Positions 10,133-19,972 of a stretch of 64,000 bases of DNA are shown piece by piece. The notes beneath the pieces were generated by a model. That model saw only the letters and a list, made by a program, of their open reading frames with translations. It was not told where the DNA came from and searched no databases. How positions within the stretch are numbered: the first letter of the stretch is position 1; every line of letters begins with the position of its first letter. This stretch comes from Flavobacteriaceae bacterium (GTDB lineage Bacteria > Bacteroidota > Bacteroidia > Flavobacteriales > Flavobacteriaceae), in contig CANGTQ010000001.1 of assembly GCA_947456955.1 (NCBI GenBank), positions 348,538 through 412,537 of the forward strand, read 5' to 3'. A program made the translations under genes and the position numbers.

Positions 10133-11569
10133 ATGCAAAGAATAACTATCGCAAAAGGTGACGGAATAGGTCCAGAGATAATGGACGCTACATTAGAAAT
10201 TATCAAAGCTGCAGGTGCTCAACTAGAGTATGATGAAATTCAGGTTGGTGAGAAAGTATACCTTTCTGGAAATACTTCAGGAATTGCAAAAGAAAGCTGG
10301 GATACCATTATAAAAAACAAAGTGTTTTTAAAAGCGCCAATTACAACTCCTCAAGGTGGTGGTTATAAAAGTTTAAATGTTACCACAAGAAAATTCCTTG
10401 GATTGTATTCGAATGTTAGACCATGTATGAGTTTGCATCCATTTGTCGAAACAAAACATCCAAAAATGGATATCGTTATCATAAGAGAAAATGAAGAAGA
10501 TTTATATGCTGGAATTGAACATCAACAAACTGATGAAGTTATTCAATGCCTAAAAATAATCAGCCGACCTGGTTGTGAAAAAATTGTTCGTTATGCTTTT
10601 GAATTTGCCAAACAATATGGCAGAAAGAAAGTGACTTGCTTTACCAAAGACAATATCATGAAGCAAACGGATGGCTTATTCCACCAAGTGTTTGATGAAA
10701 TTGCAACAGAATATCCAGAAATTGAAAATGAACATTGGATTATTGATATTGGTGCAGCCAAAATGAGTGACACACCGGAAGCATTTGATGTTATTGTAAC
10801 TTTAAATTTATATGGTGATGTTCTTTCTGATATTGCTGCACAAATTGCAGGTTCAGTTGGATTAGCAGGCTCGGCAAATATTGGTGAAGAATGTTCGATG
10901 TTTGAAGCCATTCATGGTTCAGCACCAAGAAGAGCTGGTCAAAACATGGCAAATCCATCAGGATTATTACAAGGTGCTGTGATGATGTTGAATCATTTAG
11001 GTCAAAATGTTGTTGCTACCAAAGTACATAATGCTTGGTTAAAAACTCTAGAAGATGGCATTCATACCTATGATATTTTTAAAGAAGGTGTTAGCACTCA
11101 AAAAGTAGGAACCAAAGAATTTGCTCAAGCTGTTATTGCTAATTTGGGTCAAAAACCTAAAACATTGGCAGCAGTAAATTACGAAAATGGTCAAGCCCTA
11201 AATCTACCAAAATATAAAAAGAGACCACAAGCTAAGAAAGAACTTATTGGTCATGATGTTTTTGTTCACTGGAACGGAACAGACCCTAACGAATTAGCTC
11301 TAAAATTGAGCCAAATTGGAACATCTAATCTGAAATTAAACATGATTACCAATCGTGGAATTAAAGTTTGGCCAGAAGGATTTTCTCAAACATTTTGTAC
11401 CGATCATTGGAGATGCCGATTTAAAACTGAAGAAGGTAAAACCATATCTAAAGAGGAAATAATAGTTCTTCTTCAACAATGCATTCAAAATGATATTGAT
11501 ACTATCAAAACTGAAAATTTATATCAATTTGATGGTAAAATGGCATTTTCACTAGGACAAGGACAATAA
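10133..11569 (+). CDS. icd: NADP-dependent isocitrate dehydrogenase
   Basis: ITIAKGDGIGPEIMDATLEII; NVRPCMSLHPFVETKHPKMDIVIIRENEEDLYAGIEH; NLYGDVLSDIAAQIAGSVGLAGSANIG. Confidence 0.92.
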   Translation: MQRITIAKGDGIGPEIMDATLEIIKAAGAQLEYDEIQVGEKVYLSGNTSGIAKESWDTIIKNKVFLKAPITTPQGGGYKSLNVTTRKFLGLYSNVRPCMSLHPFVETKHPKMDIVIIRENEEDLYAGIEHQQTDEVIQCLKIISRPGCEKIVRYAFEFAKQYGRKKVTCFTKDNIMKQTDGLFHQVFDEIATEYPEIENEHWIIDIGAAKMSDTPEAFDVIVTLNLYGDVLSDIAAQIAGSVGLAGSANIGEECSMFEAIHGSAPRRAGQNMANPSGLLQGAVMMLNHLGQNVVATKVHNAWLKTLEDGIHTYDIFKEGVSTQKVGTKEFAQAVIANLGQKPKTLAAVNYENGQALNLPKYKKRPQAKKELIGHDVFVHWNGTDPNELALKLSQIGTSNLKLNMITNRGIKVWPEGFSQTFCTDHWRCRFKTEEGKTISKEEIIVLLQQCIQNDIDTIKTENLYQFDGKMAFSLGQGQ

Positions 11570-11581
11570 TAAAAGACAATT

Positions 11582-11821
11582 ATGGAACTACAATTATTAA
11601 ATGGCGCCTTTTCTTCAAAAGAATCAATTGAGATTTTAAATCAATTATTCCAAGTAAAAATTAAGTTTCACGAAGATAAAATCAAGACCTCCCAAAATGA
11701 GGAAGATGTAAAAATGCGAGAACGTAAAATTAAGTTCTTACAAAATGAATTAGCCCATGCAAGGCAATTGATTACTACTAAAACAGAATACATTTCACTA
11801 AGTAGTCAAATTATATTATAA
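11582..11821 (+). CDS. Small hypothetical protein, paralogue of the next ORF
   Basis: LLNGAFSSKESIEILNQLFQVKIKFHEDKI; aligns with the N-terminus of 11826-12098. Confidence 0.65.
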   Translation: MELQLLNGAFSSKESIEILNQLFQVKIKFHEDKIKTSQNEEDVKMRERKIKFLQNELAHARQLITTKTEYISLSSQIIL

Positions 11822-11825
11822 AATT

Positions 11826-12098
11826 ATGGATAAATATCAGTTTAAGTTAATAGAAGGTGATTTTTCATCACAGGATGCCAAGACCGTTTTAATGTCAGTT
11901 ATCAATAGTAAAGTTAATTTTCATAATCTCAATGCCTTTAGTGAATTTGTTAAAAACAATGAAGATTGTGAAACATCAAAACAAAGAATTTCAGCATTAT
12001 CAAAAGCAAGTGAAGATATCCTAAAACTAATAGAGGAAAGTGAAAAAAAAGGAATGAAGTTGAAGATTAATGGAGACATTACTGTAGAGTTTATTTAA
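11826..12098 (+). CDS. Small hypothetical protein, paralogue of the preceding ORF
   Basis: LIEGDFSSQDAKTVLMSVINSKVNFHNLNA; same N-terminal pattern. Confidence 0.65.
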   Translation: MDKYQFKLIEGDFSSQDAKTVLMSVINSKVNFHNLNAFSEFVKNNEDCETSKQRISALSKASEDILKLIEESEKKGMKLKINGDITVEFI

Positions 12099-12108
12099 GC
12101 TAAAGGAT

Positions 12109-12951
12109 TTGGAAATTTTCGAAGGAAGAAGGTTAATCATTGCCACAAAACATAAAAAAGAAAGTGTCATAGCGCCTCTATTAGAGGAACATCTAGGAGT
12201 TCAATGTTTTGTTCCAACTGATTTTGAGACCGATAAGTTGGGAACTTTTACCGGAGAAATTGAGAGAAAAAATGATGCTTTAACCACAGTTAGACAAAAA
12301 TGTCTGCTGGCAATGGAAGAATACCAATGCGATTTAGGGATAGCAAGCGAAGGGTCTTTTGGTCCACATCCATCAATTTTCATGGCACATGCTGATGATG
12401 AATTTTTAATTTTTATTGATAAAAAAAATAATTTAGAAATAATTGTTCGAGAGTTAAGTCTCGACACTAACTTTAATGCAACAACTGTAAATTGTTTTCA
12501 AAATTTGGTTGATTTAGTAAAAACAGTTGGGTTTCCTGAACATGGTGTGATTTTAAAAATCACCTCGGAAGAAGTTCCTACCGTTGTAAAAGGAATTCAA
12601 ACCTGGGAATTATTGGAAGAGAGTTTTAATACGCTCTCCGCTATTAATTCCCAAGTTGTTGCAGAAACCGATATGCGAGCGATGTATAATCCAACTCGTA
12701 TGAAGGTTATTGAAAAAGCTGCTCATAAACTAATTGAAAAAATAAAATCTCTTTGTCCTGAATGTCACGTACCTGGTTTTGGTGTAGTAAACATCAAATC
12801 GGGATTGCCTTGTGAATGGTGTGGTTCACCAACAAATTCAACAAAATCACATATTTTTAAATGTCAGAAATGTAATTTTGAACAGGAAAATATGTTTCCA
12901 AATAACAAGAAAACAGAGGATCCAATGTTTTGTGATTATTGTAATCCATAA
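12109..12951 (+). CDS. DUF6671-like protein with C-terminal zinc-ribbon cysteines
   Basis: TTG start; CPECHVPGF...CEWCGSP...CQKCNFEQ...CDYCNP. Confidence 0.7.
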   Translation: MEIFEGRRLIIATKHKKESVIAPLLEEHLGVQCFVPTDFETDKLGTFTGEIERKNDALTTVRQKCLLAMEEYQCDLGIASEGSFGPHPSIFMAHADDEFLIFIDKKNNLEIIVRELSLDTNFNATTVNCFQNLVDLVKTVGFPEHGVILKITSEEVPTVVKGIQTWELLEESFNTLSAINSQVVAETDMRAMYNPTRMKVIEKAAHKLIEKIKSLCPECHVPGFGVVNIKSGLPCEWCGSPTNSTKSHIFKCQKCNFEQENMFPNNKKTEDPMFCDYCNP

Positions 12952-12954
12952 GAA

Positions 12955-13905
12955 ATGAAAGTAGAAATTCAAAAAGCAGCTAGCTTATTAAAAGAAGGAA
13001 ATGTAGTTGCTATTCCAACGGAAACTGTATACGGATTAGCAGCCAATGCTTTTAATGAAGATGCTGTCCGAAAAATATTTGAAATCAAAGGCAGACCATT
13101 ATTCAATCCACTTATTATTCATATAAAATCTTTAGCCTTTTTAGAACAGTTAGTTTACAACATTCCACCCAAAGCGTTGCAATTGGCGCGCCATTTTTGG
13201 CCTGGTTCATTAACTTTAATTCTACCAAAAAAGGAGATAGTTCCCAATATTATTACAGCAGGAAAAAATACTGTAGCAGTTCGCGTTCCAAATCATCCAG
13301 TAACATTAGCGCTTTTAAACGCATTAGATTTTCCTCTGGCAGCGCCAAGTGCAAATCCTTTTGGAACCATAAGTCCAACAGAAGCAAAACACGTAACCGA
13401 TTATTTTAAAGAAAAAATTCCAATGGTTTTGGATGGTGGAATTTGTCAAAACGGAATAGAATCTACTATTATTGGGTTTGAGTTTGATGAACCTGTACTC
13501 TATCGTTTGGGTTCAATTACAGTGGAGGAAATAGAAAAAATAGTAGGCAAAATTACTATAAAAAATAAAAAAGAAGTAGCTCCTGATGCACCTGGAATGC
13601 TTTCCAAACATTACGCACCAAAAACCAAAACATTTTTAGAAACAGATATAAATGCATTTTTAAAAAAACATCCAAATAAAAAAATTGGTATACTACTCTT
13701 TAATCAAAGAATAGAGAATAATGAATTTATTCACCAACAAATTTTGTCTGAAAACGGAAACTTTAAACAAGCAGCCGTAAATCTTTATTCCGCCATGCAT
13801 CGATTGGACAAACTTGGATTAGACTTAATTGTTGCCGAACGATTTCCTGAAATTGATTTAGGAAAATCTATTAATGATCGCTTGGAGCGTGCAACTAAAA
13901 ATTAG
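12955..13905 (+). CDS. L-threonylcarbamoyladenylate synthase (Sua5/YciO/YrdC)
   Basis: GNVVAIPTETVYGLAANAFN; KGRPLFNPLIIHI; LAAPSANPFGTISPTEAKHV; C-terminal Sua5 domain. Confidence 0.93.
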   Translation: MKVEIQKAASLLKEGNVVAIPTETVYGLAANAFNEDAVRKIFEIKGRPLFNPLIIHIKSLAFLEQLVYNIPPKALQLARHFWPGSLTLILPKKEIVPNIITAGKNTVAVRVPNHPVTLALLNALDFPLAAPSANPFGTISPTEAKHVTDYFKEKIPMVLDGGICQNGIESTIIGFEFDEPVLYRLGSITVEEIEKIVGKITIKNKKEVAPDAPGMLSKHYAPKTKTFLETDINAFLKKHPNKKIGILLFNQRIENNEFIHQQILSENGNFKQAAVNLYSAMHRLDKLGLDLIVAERFPEIDLGKSINDRLERATKN

Positions 13906-13908
13906 CCT

Positions 13909-14871
13909 ATGAATTTTAATTTACTTTTAGATAATTTAACCAATCCGGCATTACTTTTCTTTTTGTTAGGAATAATTGCCACTCGACTTAAAAGCGATTT
14001 GGAAATTCCGCCAAATTCTTCAAAATTTATTTCGTTATATCTTTTATTCTCTATTGGATTTAAAGGTGGTCAGGAATTGGCTCACAGTCATTTTGACCTA
14101 GAGATAATTTACTCTGCAATTTTTGGAGTTTTTATAGCGATTATCATTCCTGTTTATTGTTTTTTTATTTTAAAAAGAAAATTTAGTATTGAAAATTCTG
14201 GTGCTATTGCTGCTGCATATGGCTCTGTGAGTGCCGTTACTTTTGTTACTGCTATTTCTTTTTTAGAAATTCAAAAATATGCATTCAGCGGACATATGGT
14301 TGCAATCATGGCATTAATGGAAGCACCTGCAATTATAATTGGAGTAATTCTAATGAAAATTTTTAATAAAAATGAGGTCATAAAAACCAAAATGAAGTCT
14401 GTCATAAAGCATTCATTAACCAATGGAAGTGTGCTGCTTATTCTGGGTAGTTTATTGATTGGTTATTTAGCAAGTGATCAACAAGCTATGGGAATAAAAC
14501 CTTTTACAACGGACATTTTTAAAGGATTTCTTGCCATTTTCTTACTTGACATGGGTATTTTGAGTGGCAAAAAACTGAATGTTTTTATTAAAAGTGGATG
14601 GTTTCCTGTGGTTTTCGCAATTATAATTCCGTTAATAAATGGCAGTTTAGTTGCACTACTTAGTCAGTTAGTTTCAAATGAAATTGGAAATAGATTCATA
14701 TTTGCTATACTTGCTGCAAGTGCATCCTATATAGCTGTACCGGCAGCAATGAAAATTGTAGCACCAAAAGCAAACCCGGGTTTATTTTTACCCATGGCAT
14801 TGGCTATCACTTTTCCGTTTAATATTACTTTCGGAATGCCAATTTATCTTTCAATTATACTTTACTGTTAA
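13909..14871 (+). CDS. SbtA-like sodium-dependent bicarbonate transport family permease
   Basis: Polytopic; LKSDLEIPPNSSKFISLYLLFSIGFKGGQELA; AAAYGSVSAVTFVTA; ILAASASYIAVPAAMKIVAPKANPGLFLPMALAITFPFNI. Confidence 0.85.
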   Translation: MNFNLLLDNLTNPALLFFLLGIIATRLKSDLEIPPNSSKFISLYLLFSIGFKGGQELAHSHFDLEIIYSAIFGVFIAIIIPVYCFFILKRKFSIENSGAIAAAYGSVSAVTFVTAISFLEIQKYAFSGHMVAIMALMEAPAIIIGVILMKIFNKNEVIKTKMKSVIKHSLTNGSVLLILGSLLIGYLASDQQAMGIKPFTTDIFKGFLAIFLLDMGILSGKKLNVFIKSGWFPVVFAIIIPLINGSLVALLSQLVSNEIGNRFIFAILAASASYIAVPAAMKIVAPKANPGLFLPMALAITFPFNITFGMPIYLSIILYC

Positions 14872-14878
14872 AAAAAGG

Positions 14879-15523
14879 CTAGTTAGAAAATTTCAAACGA
14901 TATACCTCATCAAGTTCGTTATTTGAACTCATATTTACATCTAAATCAGTTACATAACCCGAGTTTAAACCGTAGGTCCAACCGTGCAATGTTAAATCTT
15001 GTCCGTTTCGCCATGCTCCTTGAACAATGGATGTTTTAGCTAAATCAAAGACTTGTTCTTGAACATTAATCTCTACAAACTTGTTAAATCGATCTTCTTC
15101 ATTTTCAAATGAATTTAAGTAATCTTCGTGTAAACGATACACATCTTTTATATGACGAATCCAATTGTCTATAAGACCTATAGATTGATTACCCATTGCC
15201 GCTTTTACACCACCACAACCATAATGTCCGCAAACAATTACATGCTTTACTTTTAAAACATTTACAGCATAATCCAAAACGCTTAACATATTCATATCAG
15301 AATGAATAACCATATTAGCAATGTTTCTGTGAACAAAAACTTCACCTGGCTTTGCACCTATTATTTCATTTGCAGGTACTCGACTATCAGAACATCCTAT
15401 CCAAAGTAATGGTGGTTGTTGGCCTTTTGCTAAATCTTTGAAATATTCAATATCTAAAGCGAGTTGATTCTCAACCCATTTTTTATTGTTATCAAGTATT
15501 TTTTTATAAAATTCAGTACTCAT
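14879..15523 (-). CDS. Beta-class carbonic anhydrase
   Basis: WIGCSDSRVPANEIIGAKPGEVFVHRNIAN; CGHYGCGGVKAA. Confidence 0.95.
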   Translation of the reverse strand: MSTEFYKKILDNNKKWVENQLALDIEYFKDLAKGQQPPLLWIGCSDSRVPANEIIGAKPGEVFVHRNIANMVIHSDMNMLSVLDYAVNVLKVKHVIVCGHYGCGGVKAAMGNQSIGLIDNWIRHIKDVYRLHEDYLNSFENEEDRFNKFVEINVQEQVFDLAKTSIVQGAWRNGQDLTLHGWTYGLNSGYVTDLDVNMSSNNELDEVYRLKFSN

Positions 15524-17184
15524 AGTTTGTCTTCTTTAAAAATTATTTCTTTATTCTCAATTACTTCCATTTTTCGTTTCATTACATTGTAACGATGCTC
15601 AATAGTAACTTTGTTTTTATAACCATCACTGTTTTCAAGATCATAAGCATCTTTAAAACCAACCAATTTAGTGCTAATATTTAATTCTTTTGACTTTATT
15701 TTTTTAAATTCCTTAATTAAATCTAAAACATCATGAGCAATATAGACAGTGTCTGTTGCATTAATTACAACTTTTGAATTAGAAGGAATATTATTTAAAG
15801 TAGCTTTAATTGCTGCTTTATTTAAAAAAGAAACTTCTTGTGCCAAATCAATGTGAATGATATCGCCTTCTGAATATTCTTCTTTTCTGAAATTATAAGC
15901 ACGTTGCATATTACCTTTTAATACAAATAGCACACTTATAATTATACCTAATGCTACACCTTTTAACAAATCAGTAAAAACAACTGCTATAAATGTTGAA
16001 ATAAACGGAATAAATTGATACTTCCCTTTTTCCCAAAAATGTCTGATGATTTTTGGATTGGCTAATTTATATCCGACTAATAACAAGATTGAAGCTAAAG
16101 TAGCTAACGGAATTTTATTTAATAGTGTTGGAATTGCCAAAACACTAACTAATAATAATAAACCATGTATTATTGCCGACATTTTAGATTTTGCGCCTGC
16201 ATTATTATTAGCAGAGGTTCTAACTACAACAGAAGTCATTGGCAAACCACCTAAAAGAGAACTTAAAATATTTCCTATTCCTTGGGCTTTAAGTTCAATG
16301 TTTGTATCCGTATACCTTTTAAGTGAATCCATTCTATCTGCAGCTTCAATACAAAGTAACGTTTCGATTGAAGCCACAACAGCAATAGTGATAGCAACAA
16401 TCCAAACTTTACTATTCGAAACAGCTAAAAAATCAGGAAAAACAAAAATAGTCTTAAACTCATCAAAACTTTGAGGAACTGGTAAACTAACTAAATGTTC
16501 ACTTCCAATGGCTAAACTACTTCCAGATTGGATAAAAAATTCATTCAGAAGTATTCCAAAAACAACTGCTATTAATGCCGCCGGAACTAATTTTAACTTT
16601 TTAAAAAAATCCACTTTTGTCCAAGCTATTAAAATTGATAAAGATATAATTGTAATTAGAATTGAACCCCACTGAATATAATCAAAAATTGAAAAGAGCT
16701 CTGAAAATGTGTTTTGTCCATCAGACTGTAAAAATGCCTCATCACCCTCATAATCATTATCATAACCAATAGCGTGAGGAATTTGTTTTAAAAAGATAAT
16801 TACTCCAATCCCTGCCAACATTCCTTCTATAACGTTAGTTGGAAAATAATTTGAAATACTTCCTGCCTTTATAAAACCTAATAGCAGCTGTATTATTCCT
16901 GCAATAAATACTGCCAAAAGAAAAGAATTAAAAGTACCTAATTCGGTTATTGCGGTCAACACTATGGCAGTTAATCCAGCAGCTGGACCAGATACACTTA
17001 AATGTGAGTTACTCAAAAAACCTACTACAATACCTCCGACAACACCTGAAATAATCCCTGCGAATAATGGTGCTCCAGAAGCAAGAGCAATACCCAAACA
17101 TAGTGGCAATGCTACTAAAAAAACTACTAAACCAGAAGCAAAATCAGATTTAAGAGTAGCAAATAGATGCCTATTTTTTGTCAT
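15520..17184 (-). CDS. SulP-family inorganic anion (possible bicarbonate) transporter with STAS-like C-terminus
   Basis: SDFASGLVVFLVALPLCLGIALASGAPLFAGIISGVVGG; NSHLSVSGPAAGLTAIV; 4-bp overlap with the carbonic anhydrase gene. Confidence 0.92.
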   Translation of the reverse strand: MTKNRHLFATLKSDFASGLVVFLVALPLCLGIALASGAPLFAGIISGVVGGIVVGFLSNSHLSVSGPAAGLTAIVLTAITELGTFNSFLLAVFIAGIIQLLLGFIKAGSISNYFPTNVIEGMLAGIGVIIFLKQIPHAIGYDNDYEGDEAFLQSDGQNTFSELFSIFDYIQWGSILITIISLSILIAWTKVDFFKKLKLVPAALIAVVFGILLNEFFIQSGSSLAIGSEHLVSLPVPQSFDEFKTIFVFPDFLAVSNSKVWIVAITIAVVASIETLLCIEAADRMDSLKRYTDTNIELKAQGIGNILSSLLGGLPMTSVVVRTSANNNAGAKSKMSAIIHGLLLLVSVLAIPTLLNKIPLATLASILLLVGYKLANPKIIRHFWEKGKYQFIPFISTFIAVVFTDLLKGVALGIIISVLFVLKGNMQRAYNFRKEEYSEGDIIHIDLAQEVSFLNKAAIKATLNNIPSNSKVVINATDTVYIAHDVLDLIKEFKKIKSKELNISTKLVGFKDAYDLENSDGYKNKVTIEHRYNVMKRKMEVIENKEIIFKEDKL

Positions 17185-17431
17185 AATAATTGAGTTGTAA
17201 AAAAAAATTAAACAGGAAAATCAAACAAACTTTGTAAAAATATAAATATTTATTTTTAAATATCATAATTATCAAAAAACAAATAGAAATAATTAGAAAT
17301 AAAGTTAGTATTTGATCATCATCAAAGAAAACAAATAAATTGAATGTATAAAATCTTTAACATTAGTTTAAATAAAAGAAGTCATAAATTTATCTTATAG
17401 TTTTTATATTTGCATAAAATATGATTATACT

Positions 17432-18373
17432 ATGACCATTACACAGTTAAAATATGTTCTAGCTGTTGCTGAACACAAAAACTTTACTCTTGCAGCCGAA
17501 AAGTGTTTTGTTACCCAACCAACATTAAGTATGCAAATTCAAAAAATTGAAGAAGAGTTAGGTATTCAGATTTTTGACAGAACTAAGAAACCAATACAGC
17601 TTACCGAAATTGGGCAAAAAATTGTCAATCAATCCAAGAATATTGTTAACGAAGCTGATAGAATTCAGGATATTGTAGACCAGCAAAAAGGATTCATTGG
17701 CGGTGAATTTCGTTTAGGAATCATTCCAACAATAATGCCTACATTATTACCAATGTTCCTAAATAATTTCATCAAAAAATACCCAAAAGTTAAATTGATT
17801 ATTGAAGAGTTGAATACTGACGAAATTATTCAACGACTTAACAATGGCCATCTGGACGCAGCTATAGCAGCAACACCATTAGAAGAAGAAAAAATAAAAG
17901 AAGTTGTTTTATATTTCGAACCTTTTGTAGCTTACATTCCCGAAGGTCACAGTACATTTCAAAAAAAGGAAATTGAAATCGATGATTTAAATATTGATGA
18001 AATCTTATTACTTCAAGACGGACATTGTTTTAGAGACGGTATTTTAAATTTATGCAAGAATACAGTTGCCAACGAAAAATCACATTTCCAAATTGAAAGC
18101 GGAAGTTTTGAAACCTTAATAAAACTTGCCGATGAAGGTTTGGGTACAACACTTCTTCCTTATTTACACACACTGGATTTAAAAGAAAATGATAAGCTTA
18201 AATTACGTCATTTTAAAGAACCAAAACCAGCAAGAGAGGTAAGTCTAATTTTTCCGAAAAACGAATTGAAAATTCATATTATAGATGCATTAAGAAGTAC
18301 TATAGCCGGTGTAGTAAAAGGCGCTATTATCTTTCAGAATGTACAAATCATTAGTCCACTTCAAAAAAAATAA
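17432..18373 (+). CDS. oxyR: OxyR-like LysR-family hydrogen-peroxide sensor
   Basis: MTITQLKYVLAVAEHKNFTLAAEKCFVTQPTLSMQIQKIE; redox-Cys region LLLQDGHCFRDGILNLC. Confidence 0.9.
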   Translation: MTITQLKYVLAVAEHKNFTLAAEKCFVTQPTLSMQIQKIEEELGIQIFDRTKKPIQLTEIGQKIVNQSKNIVNEADRIQDIVDQQKGFIGGEFRLGIIPTIMPTLLPMFLNNFIKKYPKVKLIIEELNTDEIIQRLNNGHLDAAIAATPLEEEKIKEVVLYFEPFVAYIPEGHSTFQKKEIEIDDLNIDEILLLQDGHCFRDGILNLCKNTVANEKSHFQIESGSFETLIKLADEGLGTTLLPYLHTLDLKENDKLKLRHFKEPKPAREVSLIFPKNELKIHIIDALRSTIAGVVKGAIIFQNVQIISPLQKK

Positions 18374-18407
18374 GGAGCTTTTGCACAAACTCCTTATTTT
18401 CTCTCTG

Positions 18408-18602
18408 CTAACTAACTACAGACAAACATTGTTTTAATTCGGGATGCTCACTCGTAAAGAATTGCAACCACTTTTTTAATTGTTCAACCTCGTAAGGCAA
18501 TAAATTTTTAATCGCCTTTTTTAGTTCTTTTGTAAAAAGAACAGGATCGAAGCTTACTCTTTCGAGTACAGATTTAGTGTAATCATAAATCATTCTAGGC
18601 AT
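18408..18602 (-). CDS. Small hypothetical protein (family A, copy 1)
   Basis: 64 aa; about half-identical to 18955-19155. Confidence 0.7.
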   Translation of the reverse strand: MPRMIYDYTKSVLERVSFDPVLFTKELKKAIKNLLPYEVEQLKKWLQFFTSEHPELKQCLSVVS

Positions 18603-18792
18603 ATTGGTTAAGATTTGGGATTATCTTATTGTAAGAACGTTTAGTAAAAGTATACTATAAAAAGTTCTCAAACAAAAGAAATTGCTAAAACATATCGTTA
18701 AAAAACTATTTTTATCGTTTAAATGCATTAATTACTATTATTTTTAGGTTTTAACTTACTAAAATATTTTTATCTAATAGCCCATAAAACCA

Positions 18793-18861
18793 TTATTGCA
18801 TTTCAGGTTTATCAGCTGTATAATATAATAACCAATTGATTAGATTTTCCCAAAATAACAT
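18793..18861 (-). pseudogene. Probable decayed third copy of small family A
   Basis: Minus-strand MLFWENLINWLLYYTADKPEMQ* resembles the family C-terminal WLxxFxxxxPELxxC. Confidence 0.4.
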
Positions 18862-18954
18862 CGTATTAGAATAAATAGTAAATAAGAAATAATTAAGTTA
18901 TTAGTTTCCCTAAATCCTAAATAAAAAAAGGAACCGTTTAAGTTCCTTTAGTTT

Positions 18955-19155
18955 TTATTTATCATTAATGAGCAACATGCAATGTTGCAGTTCTGGTTTT
19001 TCTTTAATAAATTTTGAAAGCCATAATACTAATTCTTCTAACTCATAAGGTAATAAAACCTTACATGCTTTTTCAAGTTCTTTGCAGAAAAGGGAGACAT
19101 CGAAACTCACTCTTTTCAAAACATTTTTAGTATGGTCTAACATTGATTTAGACAT
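18955..19155 (-). CDS. Small hypothetical protein (family A, copy 2)
   Basis: 66 aa paralogue: DHTKNVLKRVSFDVSLFCKELEKACKVLLPYELEELVLWLSKFIKEKPELQHC. Confidence 0.7.
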   Translation of the reverse strand: MSKSMLDHTKNVLKRVSFDVSLFCKELEKACKVLLPYELEELVLWLSKFIKEKPELQHCMLLINDK

Positions 19156-19280
19156 AAATAACTATTTGATTAAGTTAATATAATTAGGTAAGAACGGGTT
19201 AGGAAAAACCAAATGTAAAAAATATAATTTTCCACAATTAAAATTTACAAAAAATTTAACGCTTCAGAAATGTTAAAATT

Positions 19281-19970
19281 TCAAATTGCTTTAGTGGCGC
19301 GTAACATCTCTCTTTTACCCGGAGCTCCTGGTAATTTTTCTACAGAAAAACCTGCTGATAACATCGCGTTTTTTATTGAAGTTCGACAAGCGTAGGTCAC
19401 CAAAATGCCATTTGGTTTTAATGCCTTAAACATGGCAACAAATATTTTGTCCGTCCAAAGATCGGGTTGTACCCTGAAGCCAAAGGCATCAAAATAAATC
19501 AGATCAAAAGAAGCTTCATCCTGAATATCCTGAAAAAACTGTTGGCGTTTGGTTAGCATGAAATTATCTGAAAGTTGATTCTTTTGTTCCCAATTAAATT
19601 CGTGCATTTTTTTAAAAACTGTTGTTTCTCTTACATCAATTTCATTTGGGTAATTCATTTGCATCGTCTCATCTATTTCAACCGGATAGGCTTCTACTCC
19701 AACATAATCTATACTTTGATTTGTTTTTTTGGCTTCCACGAAAGTAATAAAAGCATTCAAACCAGTACCAAATCCAATTTCTAAAATAGCAATGGATTTT
19801 ACTTTGAAAAGTGACCCGAGCTTTTGCGAATTGGCGAAGCACAACCCATTTTTTATGAATACATGATATGCCTCTTGAATAGCACCGTGTTTTGAATGAT
19901 AACTTTCATTCCATTCCGGCAAATAAATTGTGGTTGAACCATCATTGGTTTTGATAATTTCGCGTATCAA
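19281..19970 (-). CDS. mnmD: tRNA (mnm5s2U34)-methyltransferase MnmD-like
   Basis: REIIKTNDGSTTIYLPEWNESYHSKHGAIQEAYHVFI; EIGFGTGLNAFIT; TTG start at 19970 proposed instead of the listed ATG, which overlaps the upstream gene. Confidence 0.85.
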   Translation of the reverse strand: MIREIIKTNDGSTTIYLPEWNESYHSKHGAIQEAYHVFIKNGLCFANSQKLGSLFKVKSIAILEIGFGTGLNAFITFVEAKKTNQSIDYVGVEAYPVEIDETMQMNYPNEIDVRETTVFKKMHEFNWEQKNQLSDNFMLTKRQQFFQDIQDEASFDLIYFDAFGFRVQPDLWTDKIFVAMFKALKPNGILVTYACRTSIKNAMLSAGFSVEKLPGAPGKREMLRATKAI

Positions 19971-19972
19971 AA

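Noticed and set aside
16046-16474. 142-aa plus-strand ORF inside the SulP gene
   Set aside because: Antisense to conserved TM segments; composition consistent with a mirror ORF.
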